From NCBI GenBank assembly GCA_963764585.1, contig CAVXTB010000007.1:186001-250000 (forward strand): a stretch of 64,000 bases of DNA, written 5' to 3'. This DNA is from JAOPZW01 sp963764585. GTDB taxonomy: Bacteria; Actinomycetota; Thermoleophilia; Solirubrobacterales; Solirubrobacteraceae. The notes under the pieces are model-generated. The model made no database searches. It was not told where the DNA came from and saw nothing but the letters and a program-made list of their open reading frames with translations. Made by a program: the position numbers and the translations under genes. Shown piece after piece: positions 17,828 to 26,010 of this stretch. Within the stretch, counting starts at the first letter, position 1, and each line of letters opens with the position of its first letter.

Positions 17828-17931
17828 TTGTCGCCAGTCGGGCTGGGGTCAGTCGATGTGCAGCGCGTCGCGCAGGATGCGGATGGCCTGCGCGACGGCG
17901 GCACGGGTCGTATTCGGGATCGTGATCTGGG

Positions 17932-18648
17932 TCAGGCGGCCACGTGCAGCGCCGCGGCCTCGAGGATCAGGTGGGCGGTGGCGGCGGGATGCGCGACGGT
18001 GATCGCGTGCGAGGCGCCCGGGACCTCTATGGTGCGCCGCGCGCCGGCGCGCTTGGCCATGTAGTGCTGCAGGGCGGCGGGGATGATGCGGTCCTCCTCG
18101 CCGATCAGGAACCATGACGGCACGTGCTTCCACAGCGGACGCTCGCCTGACGGTTCGACGAGCGCCTCCTGGGTGGCAGGGCGCTGCGTCGCAGCCATCA
18201 GTGCGGCCTGCGGCGCGGGGACGTCCTGGCAGAAGATGTCGTTGAAGGGGTCCGGAGCGATGTAGAGGTCGGTCGTGCCGTCGCTTCGCGGGACCGGCCG
18301 CGCCGTCTCCTCACCGAGCAGGCTGCCCGGGAACATGGCCGCGAGCTGGAAGCAGTTCTCACCGGGCTCAGGCGCGAAGCCGTTGGCGTAGACGAGCCCG
18401 ACGATGTCGCCGGCGTCGGCGTCGACGTTCGAGATCACGGCGCCGCCGTAGGAGTGCGCGACGAGCACGACCGGCCCGTCGATCGTGCGGACCAGGTCGC
18501 TGACGGCGGCGGCGTCGGAGGCGAGCCCCCGCAGGGGATTGGCGGCCGCGATCACGGGGTGCCCCGCGCTCTGCAGCGGGTCGATGACGCGGTCCCAGCT
18601 CGCCGACTCGGCGAACGCGCCATGGACGAGAACGATCGTGGGTGGCAT
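17932..18648 (-). CDS. alpha/beta hydrolase (EstC/salicylate esterase-like)
   Basis: A 238-residue hydrolase: IVLVHGAFAESASWDRVI (oxyanion HG and cap start), nucleophile AHSYGG (about residues 98-103), acid in LIGEEDRIIP, and His in GASHAITVAHP. The pattern matches the small cytoplasmic plant-SABP2-like esterases common in actinobacteria. ATG at 18648 is preceded on the minus strand by an ECF41-type promoter at 18717-18743. Downstream, 17849-17931 holds a short in-frame remnant (ITIPNTTRAAVAQAIRIL) that I could not place. Confidence 0.85.
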   Translation of the reverse strand: MPPTIVLVHGAFAESASWDRVIDPLQSAGHPVIAAANPLRGLASDAAAVSDLVRTIDGPVVLVAHSYGGAVISNVDADAGDIVGLVYANGFAPEPGENCFQLAAMFPGSLLGEETARPVPRSDGTTDLYIAPDPFNDIFCQDVPAPQAALMAATQRPATQEALVEPSGERPLWKHVPSWFLIGEEDRIIPAALQHYMAKRAGARRTIEVPGASHAITVAHPAATAHLILEAAALHVAA

Positions 18649-18716
18649 GAGGAGGTCCCTTTCGGTGGTGTGATCCGAGTCGCGCCGTTGGCGCCGACCG
18701 GCTGTGCACCAGCCAA

Positions 18717-18743
18717 GACCGGAGAGCGGCGCGAGTCGTGACA
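18717..18743 (-). promoter_or_regulatory. ECF41-type promoter for alpha/beta hydrolase
   Basis: Minus strand TGTCACG, 16 nt, GGTC, ending 69 nt before the ATG at 18648. The leader (CGGTCTTGGCTGGTGCAC..., then GATCACACCACCGAAAGG) closely resembles that of the NmrA-like gene at 16237. Confidence 0.6.
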
Positions 18744-19115
18744 GGCCGAGGGCCCAGCCAGCGTGCGGAGGTCGAGACTGGGGCATGGCCTGGGGTGCCT
18801 CCCTGACGCGAGGAGCGCGCGGGAGGAGCAGGCTGCTCGCACGATGCTGACCCCCAAGGTCACCCCGATTCGCCACACAGGCCCCTCGCCGTACGCGCCG
18901 CTCGTGCCCGGCTCGACGGCGCGCAAGTGACGCGTGCCGAACGCATCCGCCAAGAGGCGATCCCCGACCAGCTGGGCCGCCCGCGCGGGCGAGCTGGTCG
19001 GGCGGACACGGCGAAGTCCCGCGGCCGTCGAATTTGGCACAATCCCGCTAGGTGTGAGGCTGTGAGCACGCAGGCCCGATCCAGACCAAGCCTCGATTCT
19101 CTGAAGCGGTCGACG

Positions 19116-19766
19116 ATGCGGCTGCTGGTCACCGGGGGAACCGGCGTGCTCGGCCGCGCGCTGGCGCCCTTCGCGGAGGGCGCGGGCCATGAGTTCGCGA
19201 TGCCCGGGCACGAGGAGCTCGACCTCTTCGACCCCTCCGCGGTCGCCGACGCCGTGCGCGAAGTCGATGCCGTCCTGCACCTGGCGACCCGGATCCGCAC
19301 GCTCGAGCAGGTCTCCGATCCGGACGCGTGGCGCGAGAACGATCGGCTTCGCGCAGAAGCATCGAGGATCCTCGTCGACGCGGCGATTGCGGCCGGGGTG
19401 GCGGTCTACGTCCAGCCCACCGTCACGTTCGTCTACCCGCCGAACTGCTCGGTGTCCGAGGACACGCCCGTCCGCGAGGTCCTGCCGATCCTGCGCTCCG
19501 CGCTCGTCGCCGAGCAGCAGGCTGAGCGCTTCGCCCACGCGGGCGGACGCGGTGTCGTCCTGCGACTGGGGCTGCTCGACGGCCCGGGCACCTGGTACGA
19601 CGAGCCGATGGGCGACTTCGGTGCCACGCTGCACGTCTCCGATGCCGGGCGCGCGCTCCTTTCGGCGCTGTCGCTGCCCAGCGGCATCTACAACGTCTGC
19701 CGTGACGGGGGCCGTGTCTCAGCCGAGCGCTTCACCCGGGCCGCCGGGTGGCATCCGCAGCAATGA
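19116..19766 (+). CDS. NAD-dependent epimerase/dehydratase family protein
   Basis: A 216-residue extended-SDR-like protein: MRLLVTGGTGVLGRAL (GxxGxxG), then AVLHLATRI and YVQPTVTFVYP. It is shorter than typical sugar epimerases (about 310 residues), which suggests a minimal nucleoside-diphosphate-sugar epimerase-like protein. The ATG at 19116 was chosen because the Rossmann motif follows at once. Divergent from the hydrolase at 18648, and followed 43 bp later by the ICL-family gene in the same direction. Confidence 0.75.
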   Translation: MRLLVTGGTGVLGRALAPFAEGAGHEFAMPGHEELDLFDPSAVADAVREVDAVLHLATRIRTLEQVSDPDAWRENDRLRAEASRILVDAAIAAGVAVYVQPTVTFVYPPNCSVSEDTPVREVLPILRSALVAEQQAERFAHAGGRGVVLRLGLLDGPGTWYDEPMGDFGATLHVSDAGRALLSALSLPSGIYNVCRDGGRVSAERFTRAAGWHPQQ

Positions 19767-19809
19767 GAGCTCTCTGCCGTGCTTCCCGGAGGCGGCGTAG
19801 ATTCGTGAC

Positions 19810-20595
19810 ATGACCGCCTCACAGGCAGCAGACCTCCAGAGCCAGTGCGACCTGCTGCGGGCGCTGCACCGCCCCGGCGCCCCCCTCCTGCTCCCGAACG
19901 CCTGGGACGTTGCCACGGCGAGAGCCGTGGTCGCGGCCGGGTTTCCCGTGGTCGCGACTACCAGCGCGGGCGTGGCCGCGACGCTGGGGTACGAGGACCA
20001 CGAGGGTGCGCCGGGCGACGAGATGCTCGCCGCGGCGGCGCGGATCGCCAGCGGCGTCGAGGTGCCCGTGACGGTCGACGCCGAGGCCGGCTACGGGATG
20101 GAGCCCGCCGAGCTGGTCGCTGCGCTGCAGAGCGCCGGGGCCGCCGGCTGCAATCTCGAGGACACCGACCACGCCGCCGGCAGCCTCCGCGATCCCGACC
20201 GGCACGCGGACTGGCTCGGGGCGGTTCGCCAGGCCGCGTCGGCGGACGGCTACCGGCTCGTGATCAACGCCCGGGTGGACGTCTTCCTCGGTCCCTTCCT
20301 CGCCGGTGCCGGCGCCGGGACCCAGGAGGAGCTCGTTCCCGAAGCGCTGCGGCGCGCGAATGCCTACCTCGAGGCCGGCGTCGACTGCGTGTACCCGATC
20401 ACCCTGTGGGAGACGGATGCGCTGCGCCGCTTCATGTCGGAGGTGCGCGGCCCGGTGAACGTCGTACGCCTGCCGCAGGCGCCGTCGCTCGCAGAGCTGG
20501 CCGGGATGGGCGTGGCCCGGGTGAGCTGGGGACATCTGCTGTACCGCAACGCTGTCGCTCGCTTCGAGGAGCAGCTCGCCTCGCTTCAGGAGTGA
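19810..20595 (+). CDS. isocitrate lyase/phosphoenolpyruvate mutase family protein
   Basis: A 261-residue TIM-barrel enzyme: LLLPNAWDVATARAVVAAGF, TTSAGVAATLGYED, PVTVDAEAGYG (metal-binding DxE), GCNLEDTDH and VINARVDVFL. The order fits the PEP mutase/isocitrate lyase superfamily branch of oxaloacetate decarboxylase- or carboxyphosphonoenolpyruvate mutase-like proteins. Without the KKCG catalytic loop of true isocitrate lyases, it more likely handles a small 2-oxo- or phosphono-acid. Its last 10 bp overlap the convergent hydrolase gene. Confidence 0.85.
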   Translation: MTASQAADLQSQCDLLRALHRPGAPLLLPNAWDVATARAVVAAGFPVVATTSAGVAATLGYEDHEGAPGDEMLAAAARIASGVEVPVTVDAEAGYGMEPAELVAALQSAGAAGCNLEDTDHAAGSLRDPDRHADWLGAVRQAASADGYRLVINARVDVFLGPFLAGAGAGTQEELVPEALRRANAYLEAGVDCVYPITLWETDALRRFMSEVRGPVNVVRLPQAPSLAELAGMGVARVSWGHLLYRNAVARFEEQLASLQE

Positions 20596-21416
20596 GCATG
20601 GGCCGCTAGCTCCTCCAACCTGGCCGGCGCGCCCGTGTGGCGGTTCGCCCATTCGAGCGCGTAGTCGGCGACCGCTTCCCAGCCGGGTGCGCCGGCCGTG
20701 AAGTGGGGGCGTCCCGCGAACTCCTTGTAGTCGACCACGGCCCTCGACTTGCCGAGGCGCGTCGCGGCCTCTTTGCTCACCGACGCCGGGATCGTGTGGT
20801 CCTGGTCGTTGCCGATCACGAGGAGCGGCGGGCGGTCGTCCTTGTGGAAGTCGACCTTGGTGACGGCGTGCGGATTGAGGTTGGCGAACGCCGCCTGGAA
20901 GACCACCCGGCCGGGGGCGGGAACGTAGTAGCGCGCATAGGCCGCCTCGGCGTCCGCGTCGTTCATGGTGTTGGTGAAGGAGTAGCGGAACTGCTTGGGC
21001 GTCAGCGGGATGGTCTTCTTTCGGTTCGCCGGGTTGCGGAGCCCCGGGAAGACGCTGCGAAGCAAGGCCGGCGGCAGGCGCAGCACGCCCTTCACCGGTG
21101 CCGGCGACAGGCCGACCCCGGCCGCACCAAGGCCGCGGTCGAGCAGGAGTTCGGTCAGCAGGCCGCCGGTGGAGTGCCCCATGATCACCGGCGGGGTGTC
21201 GAGCCCACGGATGATCCGGTCGTAGTGGTCGACGACCTCGGCGAGGCCGAGCCCGTTCATGACGGACGGGTCGCGGCGGAGGGCCCCGACCTCGCCCTCC
21301 ATGCGCGGCCAGGCCGGCGTGAGGACCTCGTGTCCGCGCTCCTCGAAGCGCGCCTTCCAGCCCTCCCAGCTGCGCGGGGTGAGCCAGAGGCCGTGGATGA
21401 GGACGATGGTGGACAT
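20586..21416 (-). CDS. alpha/beta hydrolase (lysophospholipase-like)
   Basis: A 276-residue hydrolase with IVLIHGLWLTPRSWEGW, nucleophile GHSTGG (about 99-104), NANRKKT-like cap region, acid in VIGNDQDHTIPA and His in GRPHFTAGAPGW. Common in actinobacteria and often induced with stress sigma factors. ATG at 21416. The upstream minus-strand region holds the third ECF41-type promoter (21499-21525). Confidence 0.85.
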   Translation of the reverse strand: MSTIVLIHGLWLTPRSWEGWKARFEERGHEVLTPAWPRMEGEVGALRRDPSVMNGLGLAEVVDHYDRIIRGLDTPPVIMGHSTGGLLTELLLDRGLGAAGVGLSPAPVKGVLRLPPALLRSVFPGLRNPANRKKTIPLTPKQFRYSFTNTMNDADAEAAYARYYVPAPGRVVFQAAFANLNPHAVTKVDFHKDDRPPLLVIGNDQDHTIPASVSKEAATRLGKSRAVVDYKEFAGRPHFTAGAPGWEAVADYALEWANRHTGAPARLEELAAHAHS

Positions 21417-21498
21417 GCGGAACCCTTTCGGTCGGATGCGGGCAGAGGCCGAATCGGCGCGGTCGCCGGGATCGCCCGGCTGCGCGCTCGCAGCCAAG

Positions 21499-21525
21499 GA
21501 CCGGATGGCGCCCCGATCCGTGACA
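21499..21525 (-). promoter_or_regulatory. ECF41-type promoter for alpha/beta hydrolase
   Basis: Minus strand TGTCACG, 16 nt, GGTC, followed by CTTGGCTG as at 18717. It ends 83 nt upstream of the ATG at 21416. This is the third site with identical spacing in the window. Confidence 0.6.
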
Positions 21526-21588
21526 ACGCACGCACTCCCGACGCGGCAGGTACTCGACCGCGTCGTGCGACCTCGCCCTCTGAAGGAG

Positions 21589-21789
21589 GTGAGCACCACG
21601 GTCCACAATCGTCGCCGGCTCGTCAGGGGGCTGCGGCCGCGCGGCCCGCTGGCCATCGTCAGCCTCATCCTGCTCGTCCTCGTGGGCGCTGGTGCGGCGG
21701 CCGCCTACATGGACGACCAGGCCCACAGGCAGGCACGTCGTCGCCCCCGCGCGCTACGGCAAGGACCGGGGAGCGCTAGCGAGTGGTGA
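21589..21789 (+). CDS. small single-pass membrane protein
   Basis: A 66-codon frame with basic N-terminus (NRRRLVRGLRPRG), one hydrophobic segment (PLAIVSLILLVLVGAGAAAA) and a basic tail. AAGGAGGTGA at 21583-21592 is a near-perfect SD but sits on top of the only candidate start (GTG 21589), and no better start follows, so the start is uncertain. The end overlaps the LuxR gene by 14 bp. Confidence 0.4.
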   Translation: MSTTVHNRRRLVRGLRPRGPLAIVSLILLVLVGAGAAAAYMDDQAHRQARRRPRALRQGPGSASEW

Positions 21790-24534
21790 CACCGCCGGGG
21801 TCGGGAATTCCGGCCAGCGCGCCGCTCAGCTCCTTGCGGGAGCTGATGTCGAGCTTGGTGAACACCTTGCGCAGGTGGTACTCGACGGTGCGCGGGCTGA
21901 TGAACAGCTTGGCGCCGATCTCCGGGTTCGTCTGCCCGTCGCTGGCCAGCCGGGCGATCTGCGCCTCCTGGGGCGTGAGGATCGTCGCGCGTCTCGACCG
22001 TGCGCCTGCGGGCGGTCTCTCCGGTGGCCAGCAGCTCGCGGCGGGCGCGCTCGGCGAAGGCCTCGGCGCCCGATCCGGCTGAAGCGGTCGTAGGCGGCTC
22101 GGAGCTGCTCGCGCGCGTCGACGCGCCGGTTCTCGCGACGCAGCCACTCGCCGTAGAGCAGCTGGGTGCGGGCGAGGTGGACCACGCCGCGGGTGCGCGC
22201 GAGCCGCTCGACCGCTTCGCGGTAGAGGGGCTCCGCAGCTCGGCTGTCGCTCAGCAGCGCGCGTGAGCCGGCCTCGATGCCGAGCGCCCAATCGGTGCCG
22301 CTGGCCTGCGTGCGCTCGCTGAGGCGGTCGAGCGCGGCGGCGGTCGCGTCCGTCGCGGCGCTGCGCACGCCTGCCTCGATCAGCTCCACGAGGGTCCACG
22401 CGAAGAGCGCGGCATCGTCGTGTTCGCAGCCTCGCTGGGCGGCGGCGAGCGCCTCGTCGTAGCGGCCGTGGCCGTTGTACAGCAGGGCGGTGGCCCACTC
22501 GAGGATGCTCAGCCCCATACCCTCGCCCCTCGCCGTCGCCTCGCGCCTTCCAGCCTCGAGCAGCAATAGGGCCTCGGGCTCGTTGCCGCGCCACGCCGCC
22601 AGCGCAAGCGACGCCACCTTCAACGGTGCCATCTCCGTCGCCTCGATGATCGCGTCGGCCTCCTCGATCAGCGACGAAGCGGCGCCGAACTCCCCCGCAT
22701 GAACGTGGAGGGACGCGCGATATGTGAGCGCGATCGGGAGCATGCGGAGCGCGCCCGTCTCGCGCGCGACGCGCAGCCCGCGCGTCGCGAGCACGTGCCA
22801 GACCTCGTCGTCCCAGAGATTCTGCGCCACGCGGCAGGCGAGCCAGAGCCAGCGCGCGTCGCGTGCCGTCAATCCCTCCACATGGCGGAACGCGTCGAGC
22901 GCCCTGCGGAGCGGCGGCACACCGGCCGGGTAGCCGTCGGTGAACCTCGTCGTCAGGCCGTCGAGGAGCAGGTCGATCGCGCGCGGCGGCTGCGGTGCCG
23001 GCGGCGCAGCCTGAGCGGCCTCGGCCGCCTCGCGGACGTCCGGCTTGTCGCCGAGGTGACCGGCGTAGATCGCCGCCGCGATCGCCTCGAGATGGGTCTC
23101 GCGAGCCAGTGCGGCGTCGAGCGGTTCGAGCCGCCGGGCGGCATCGAGCAAGAGGCCGGGAGCGTCGCTCGCCGCGCGTGCGGGCGAACGCGATCTCCGC
23201 GCGCAGCCGCTCCAACCGCGCGCGCTGAAGGTCGTCGAGCGGGGCAAGCTCGGCGGTCGCGAGCAACTCGAGCGCCGCGTCCGATGCCGCGGCATCGAAC
23301 TTCGCCTGCGCGGCAGCCAGGGCCCGCTTCCCCGTCTCCGCCGGGTCGGGGGTCAGCTCGGTCGCGCGGGCCAGGAACGCCGCCGCTGCCGCCGTGCCCC
23401 CGCGGGCCTGCGCCCGATCGGCCGAGCGCTCAAGCTCACCGGCCAGCGCCTCGTCGGGCTCGGACGCCGCTTGCGCCCGATGCCAGGCGCGACGATCGGG
23501 ATCGGTATCCGGATCGGTCGCCTCGGCGAGCGCTCGATGCACTTCCTGGCGGTCGCGAAAGTGCGCGGCCCGGTAGGCGGCCGACCGGACGAGCGGATGT
23601 CGGAACCGCACCCGGATGCCGAGATCGATCAACGCGGCCTCCTCGGCCGGCTTCCCCGCGTCGCCTCTGATCCCGAGCTGCTCGGCCGCGCGCCACAGCA
23701 GGCTCACGTCGCCGACCGGTTCGGCCGCCGCCACCAGCAGCAGGCGCTGGGTCTCGCGCGGGAGCGCCCCGGATGCGCTGCATGAAGGTCTCCTCGACGC
23801 GGCTGGCCAGCGGCCGCGCGTCGGGGAGGCCGAACCCGCCCGCGAGCTCCGCAGGCGTCAACCCACGCGGCAGCTCCAGCAACGCCAGCGGGTTGCCGCG
23901 CGTCTCGGCGACGATCTGATCGCGCACGCGCTCGTCCAGGCGCCCCGGCATGGCCGAGGCCAGCAACGAGCGTGCGTCGCCGTCGGCGAGCCCGCCGACG
24001 GCCATCTCCGGCAGGCCGTTGAGCTCGGTGACGTCGGTGGGCTCGCGGACGGCGAACACCATGGCGATCGGTCTCGGCCAGCAGGCGCCGGGCCACGAAC
24101 GCCAGCGCCTGTGCGGACGCCCGATCGAGCCATTGCGCATCGTCGACCAGGCACACGAGCGGACGCTCCTCGGCCGCCTCGGCCAGCAGACTCAGGACCG
24201 CGAGCGCGACGAGGAAGCGATCCGGTGCCGCGCCGTCGTGCAACCCGAACGCCGCCCGCAGCGCGTCACGTTGCGGGCCTGGCAGCCCGTCGAGCTCGCC
24301 GAGCATCGGCGCGCACAGCTGATGCAGCCCGGCGAACGCGAGCTCCATCTCAGACTCAACGCCCGCGACCCGGGCGATGCGACACTCCGAGGCCCGCTCG
24401 GCGACGTACTCCAGCAGCGCCGTCTTGCCGACCCCCGCCTCGCCGCGCAGCACCTGCACCGAGCTCTGCCCCGCCCGGACGCGCTGCAGCTGGCGGTCCA
24501 GTGCCTCGCACTCGATGCGTCGCCCTCGTAGCAC
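21776..24534 (-). pseudogene. MalT-type LuxR-family ATP-binding regulator, frameshifted
   Basis: The protein is recognisable end to end but spread over several frames. The N-terminus (GTG 24534) is MLRGRRIECEALDRQLQRV with Walker A GEAGVGKTALL, then CLVDDAQWLD (Walker B-like) and ETRGNPLALLELP. A TPR-like middle follows. The C-terminus has the LuxR HTH: LTPQEAQIARLASDGQTNPE, then SPRTVEYHLRKVF. Frame changes fall near 24065, 23765, 23170, 22070 and 21990, most in G/C runs. Expected length is about 915 residues. A paralogue starts at 63748, also divergent from the same type of membrane-protein gene. Either an inactive gene or an assembly with indels. Confidence 0.75.
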
Positions 24535-24656
24535 GGCGCGTTGAGCCTATCCGCCGCGGCGTGCGGTGCCGACTGGGCAACCGGCCGAGGCGACTAGGGA
24601 CCTGACGGGGGACTTGCCCGGACGCGAGCCCGCCCGTCCGGATCAAGACTCGCACC

Positions 24657-25010
24657 ATGCACACCACCGAGCCCACCACCCCCACCGCATCCGGGCCTCG
24701 GACCCGCGGCGACCTGCTCGCGGACGTCCTCCCGGTCTTCGACACCGTCTACGTCGCGGGGCCGCCCATCCTCGTGGCGTGGGCGGGAACCGTCCTGTTC
24801 GCACTGATGCTCGCCGGGCCGTTCGCGCTCCTCGTGACCTTCGTCGTCGTGTTCGCCGCGGCGGCGGCCCTCGTGACGCTCGCGGGCGCGATCCTGGCAT
24901 CGCCGTATCTGCTCGTGCGCCATCTCGGTCTGCGCCTCGCAGAGCGACGCCGCGTCTCGGAAGTGTCGGCGCCGATCGCCACGATCGTTGCGGCGAGGGC
25001 AGCGCGATGA
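24657..25010 (+). CDS. small membrane protein of LuxR-linked module (copy 1)
   Basis: A 117-residue protein with two hydrophobic segments (about 36-58 and 60-80), preceded by TPTASGPRTRGDLLADVLPV. The copy at 63271-63621 shares TPTASGPxT, the AGPP motif and AGAILA. Its stop overlaps the next start (ATGA). It is divergent from the LuxR regulator in both places. Function unknown. Confidence 0.75.
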   Translation: MHTTEPTTPTASGPRTRGDLLADVLPVFDTVYVAGPPILVAWAGTVLFALMLAGPFALLVTFVVVFAAAAALVTLAGAILASPYLLVRHLGLRLAERRRVSEVSAPIATIVAARAAR

Positions 25011-25276
25011 TCGCGTCATCGCTACGTCCCGACAGCCGCACTGTGGTCGGCCGTTCCATGGATCAGACGCTCGCCGAGGGCGATCTCGGGGCCGTCGAGC
25101 AGTTCGTCGCTCGCGTGCTTCGTCGAGCGCACGAGAGTGCCGAGGCCCGCAACGCGCCGAACGAGGCGCGCGCGATCCTCGGTGTGGCGCATCTGTTCGC
25201 TGACGAGCTGACCGCCAGCCACCCGGGATTCGACCGCTTCGGCTTCGTCGCGGCGGCCACGGAGGGTCCGGCATGA
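25007..25276 (+). CDS. small conserved protein of LuxR-linked module (copy 1)
   Basis: An 89-residue protein starting at the ATG in the ATGA overlap (or at 25058, MDQTLAEGDL). Its core, AVEQFVARVLRRAHESAEAR, then EARAILGVAHLFADELTA and PGFDRFGFVAAATE, is repeated in the gene at 63065-63274. Helical. It overlaps the sigma-factor start by ATGA, so all three genes are coupled. Possibly an accessory or anti-sigma-like partner (guess). Confidence 0.7.
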   Translation: MIASSLRPDSRTVVGRSMDQTLAEGDLGAVEQFVARVLRRAHESAEARNAPNEARAILGVAHLFADELTASHPGFDRFGFVAAATEGPA

Positions 25277-25917
25277 CACTGCAGGCCGCCCCAGTCATCG
25301 CCGTCGACCCGGCGCCGTTCGAGGCGGTGCGCCCGCGATTGTTCGGGATCGCCTATCGGACGCTCGAAAGCGCAGCGGATGCGGAGGACGTCGTGCAGGA
25401 CACGTGGATCCGTTGGCAGCGCACCGACCGCAACGAGGTGCGCGACGCGGCCGCGTTTCTCGCCACGACCACGAAACGCGTCGCGCTCAACGTCGTGCAA
25501 TCCGCTCGGGCACGCCGCGAGACGTCCATGGATCCGGGGCATCCCGAACCGGTCGACGCCCAGGCCGATCCCACGCTGGGCGCCGAGCGACGCGAGGCGC
25601 TCGAGCACGCGGTACGCGTGCTCTTGGAGACGCTGTCTCCCACCGAACGAGCCGCCTACGTGCTCCGCGAGGCGTTCGACTACCCCTACCGGCAGATCTC
25701 AGACCTGCTCGCGACGAGCGAGGCAAACGCCCGGCAACTCGTCACCCGCGCCCGTCTCCACCTCGCCAGCGAACGTCGCAGGCCGGCCAGCGCCGCCGAG
25801 CAGCAGCGATTCATCGACGCCTTCGTCGACGCCGCGCAGACCGGAGATCTCACAACGCTCGAACAGCTCCTCGCTGCTCAGGTCGTCACGAACTCCCCGG
25901 TCGCCATCGCGGCATAG
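25273..25917 (+). CDS. ECF41-type RNA polymerase sigma factor, C-terminus truncated
   Basis: A 214-residue sigma-70-family protein. Region 2 is RPRLFGIAYRTLESAADAED with VVQDTWIRW. Region 4 is LSPTERAAYVLREAFDYPYR, then ATSEANARQLVTRARLHL. ECF41 (SigJ-like) members carry a SnoaL-like C-terminal extension of about 100 residues that tunes activity. Here it begins (FIDAFVDAAQTGDLTTLEQL) and stops after about 35 residues, so the gene is truncated. Three promoters with the ECF41 consensus lie at 16.3, 18.7 and 21.5 kb. Coupled to the two upstream genes by ATGA overlaps. Confidence 0.85.
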   Translation: MTLQAAPVIAVDPAPFEAVRPRLFGIAYRTLESAADAEDVVQDTWIRWQRTDRNEVRDAAAFLATTTKRVALNVVQSARARRETSMDPGHPEPVDAQADPTLGAERREALEHAVRVLLETLSPTERAAYVLREAFDYPYRQISDLLATSEANARQLVTRARLHLASERRRPASAAEQQRFIDAFVDAAQTGDLTTLEQLLAAQVVTNSPVAIAA

Positions 25918-26010
25918 CTCTGGCTCTATGCGTTCGAGGTTGCGGCGATTGCGCTGCCGCAGCCATTCCAGCGCGGCGCACTCGTCACGGCGGCCGCGCA
26001 GGATCCAGTC

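Noticed and set aside
17849..17931. Separate small gene downstream of the hydrolase
   Set aside because: Only about 25 protein-like residues without start or SD, too little to call.
19819..21726. Minus-strand frame of 635 codons
   Set aside because: Runs antisense to the ICL-family gene and out of frame in the hydrolase gene, with no domain.
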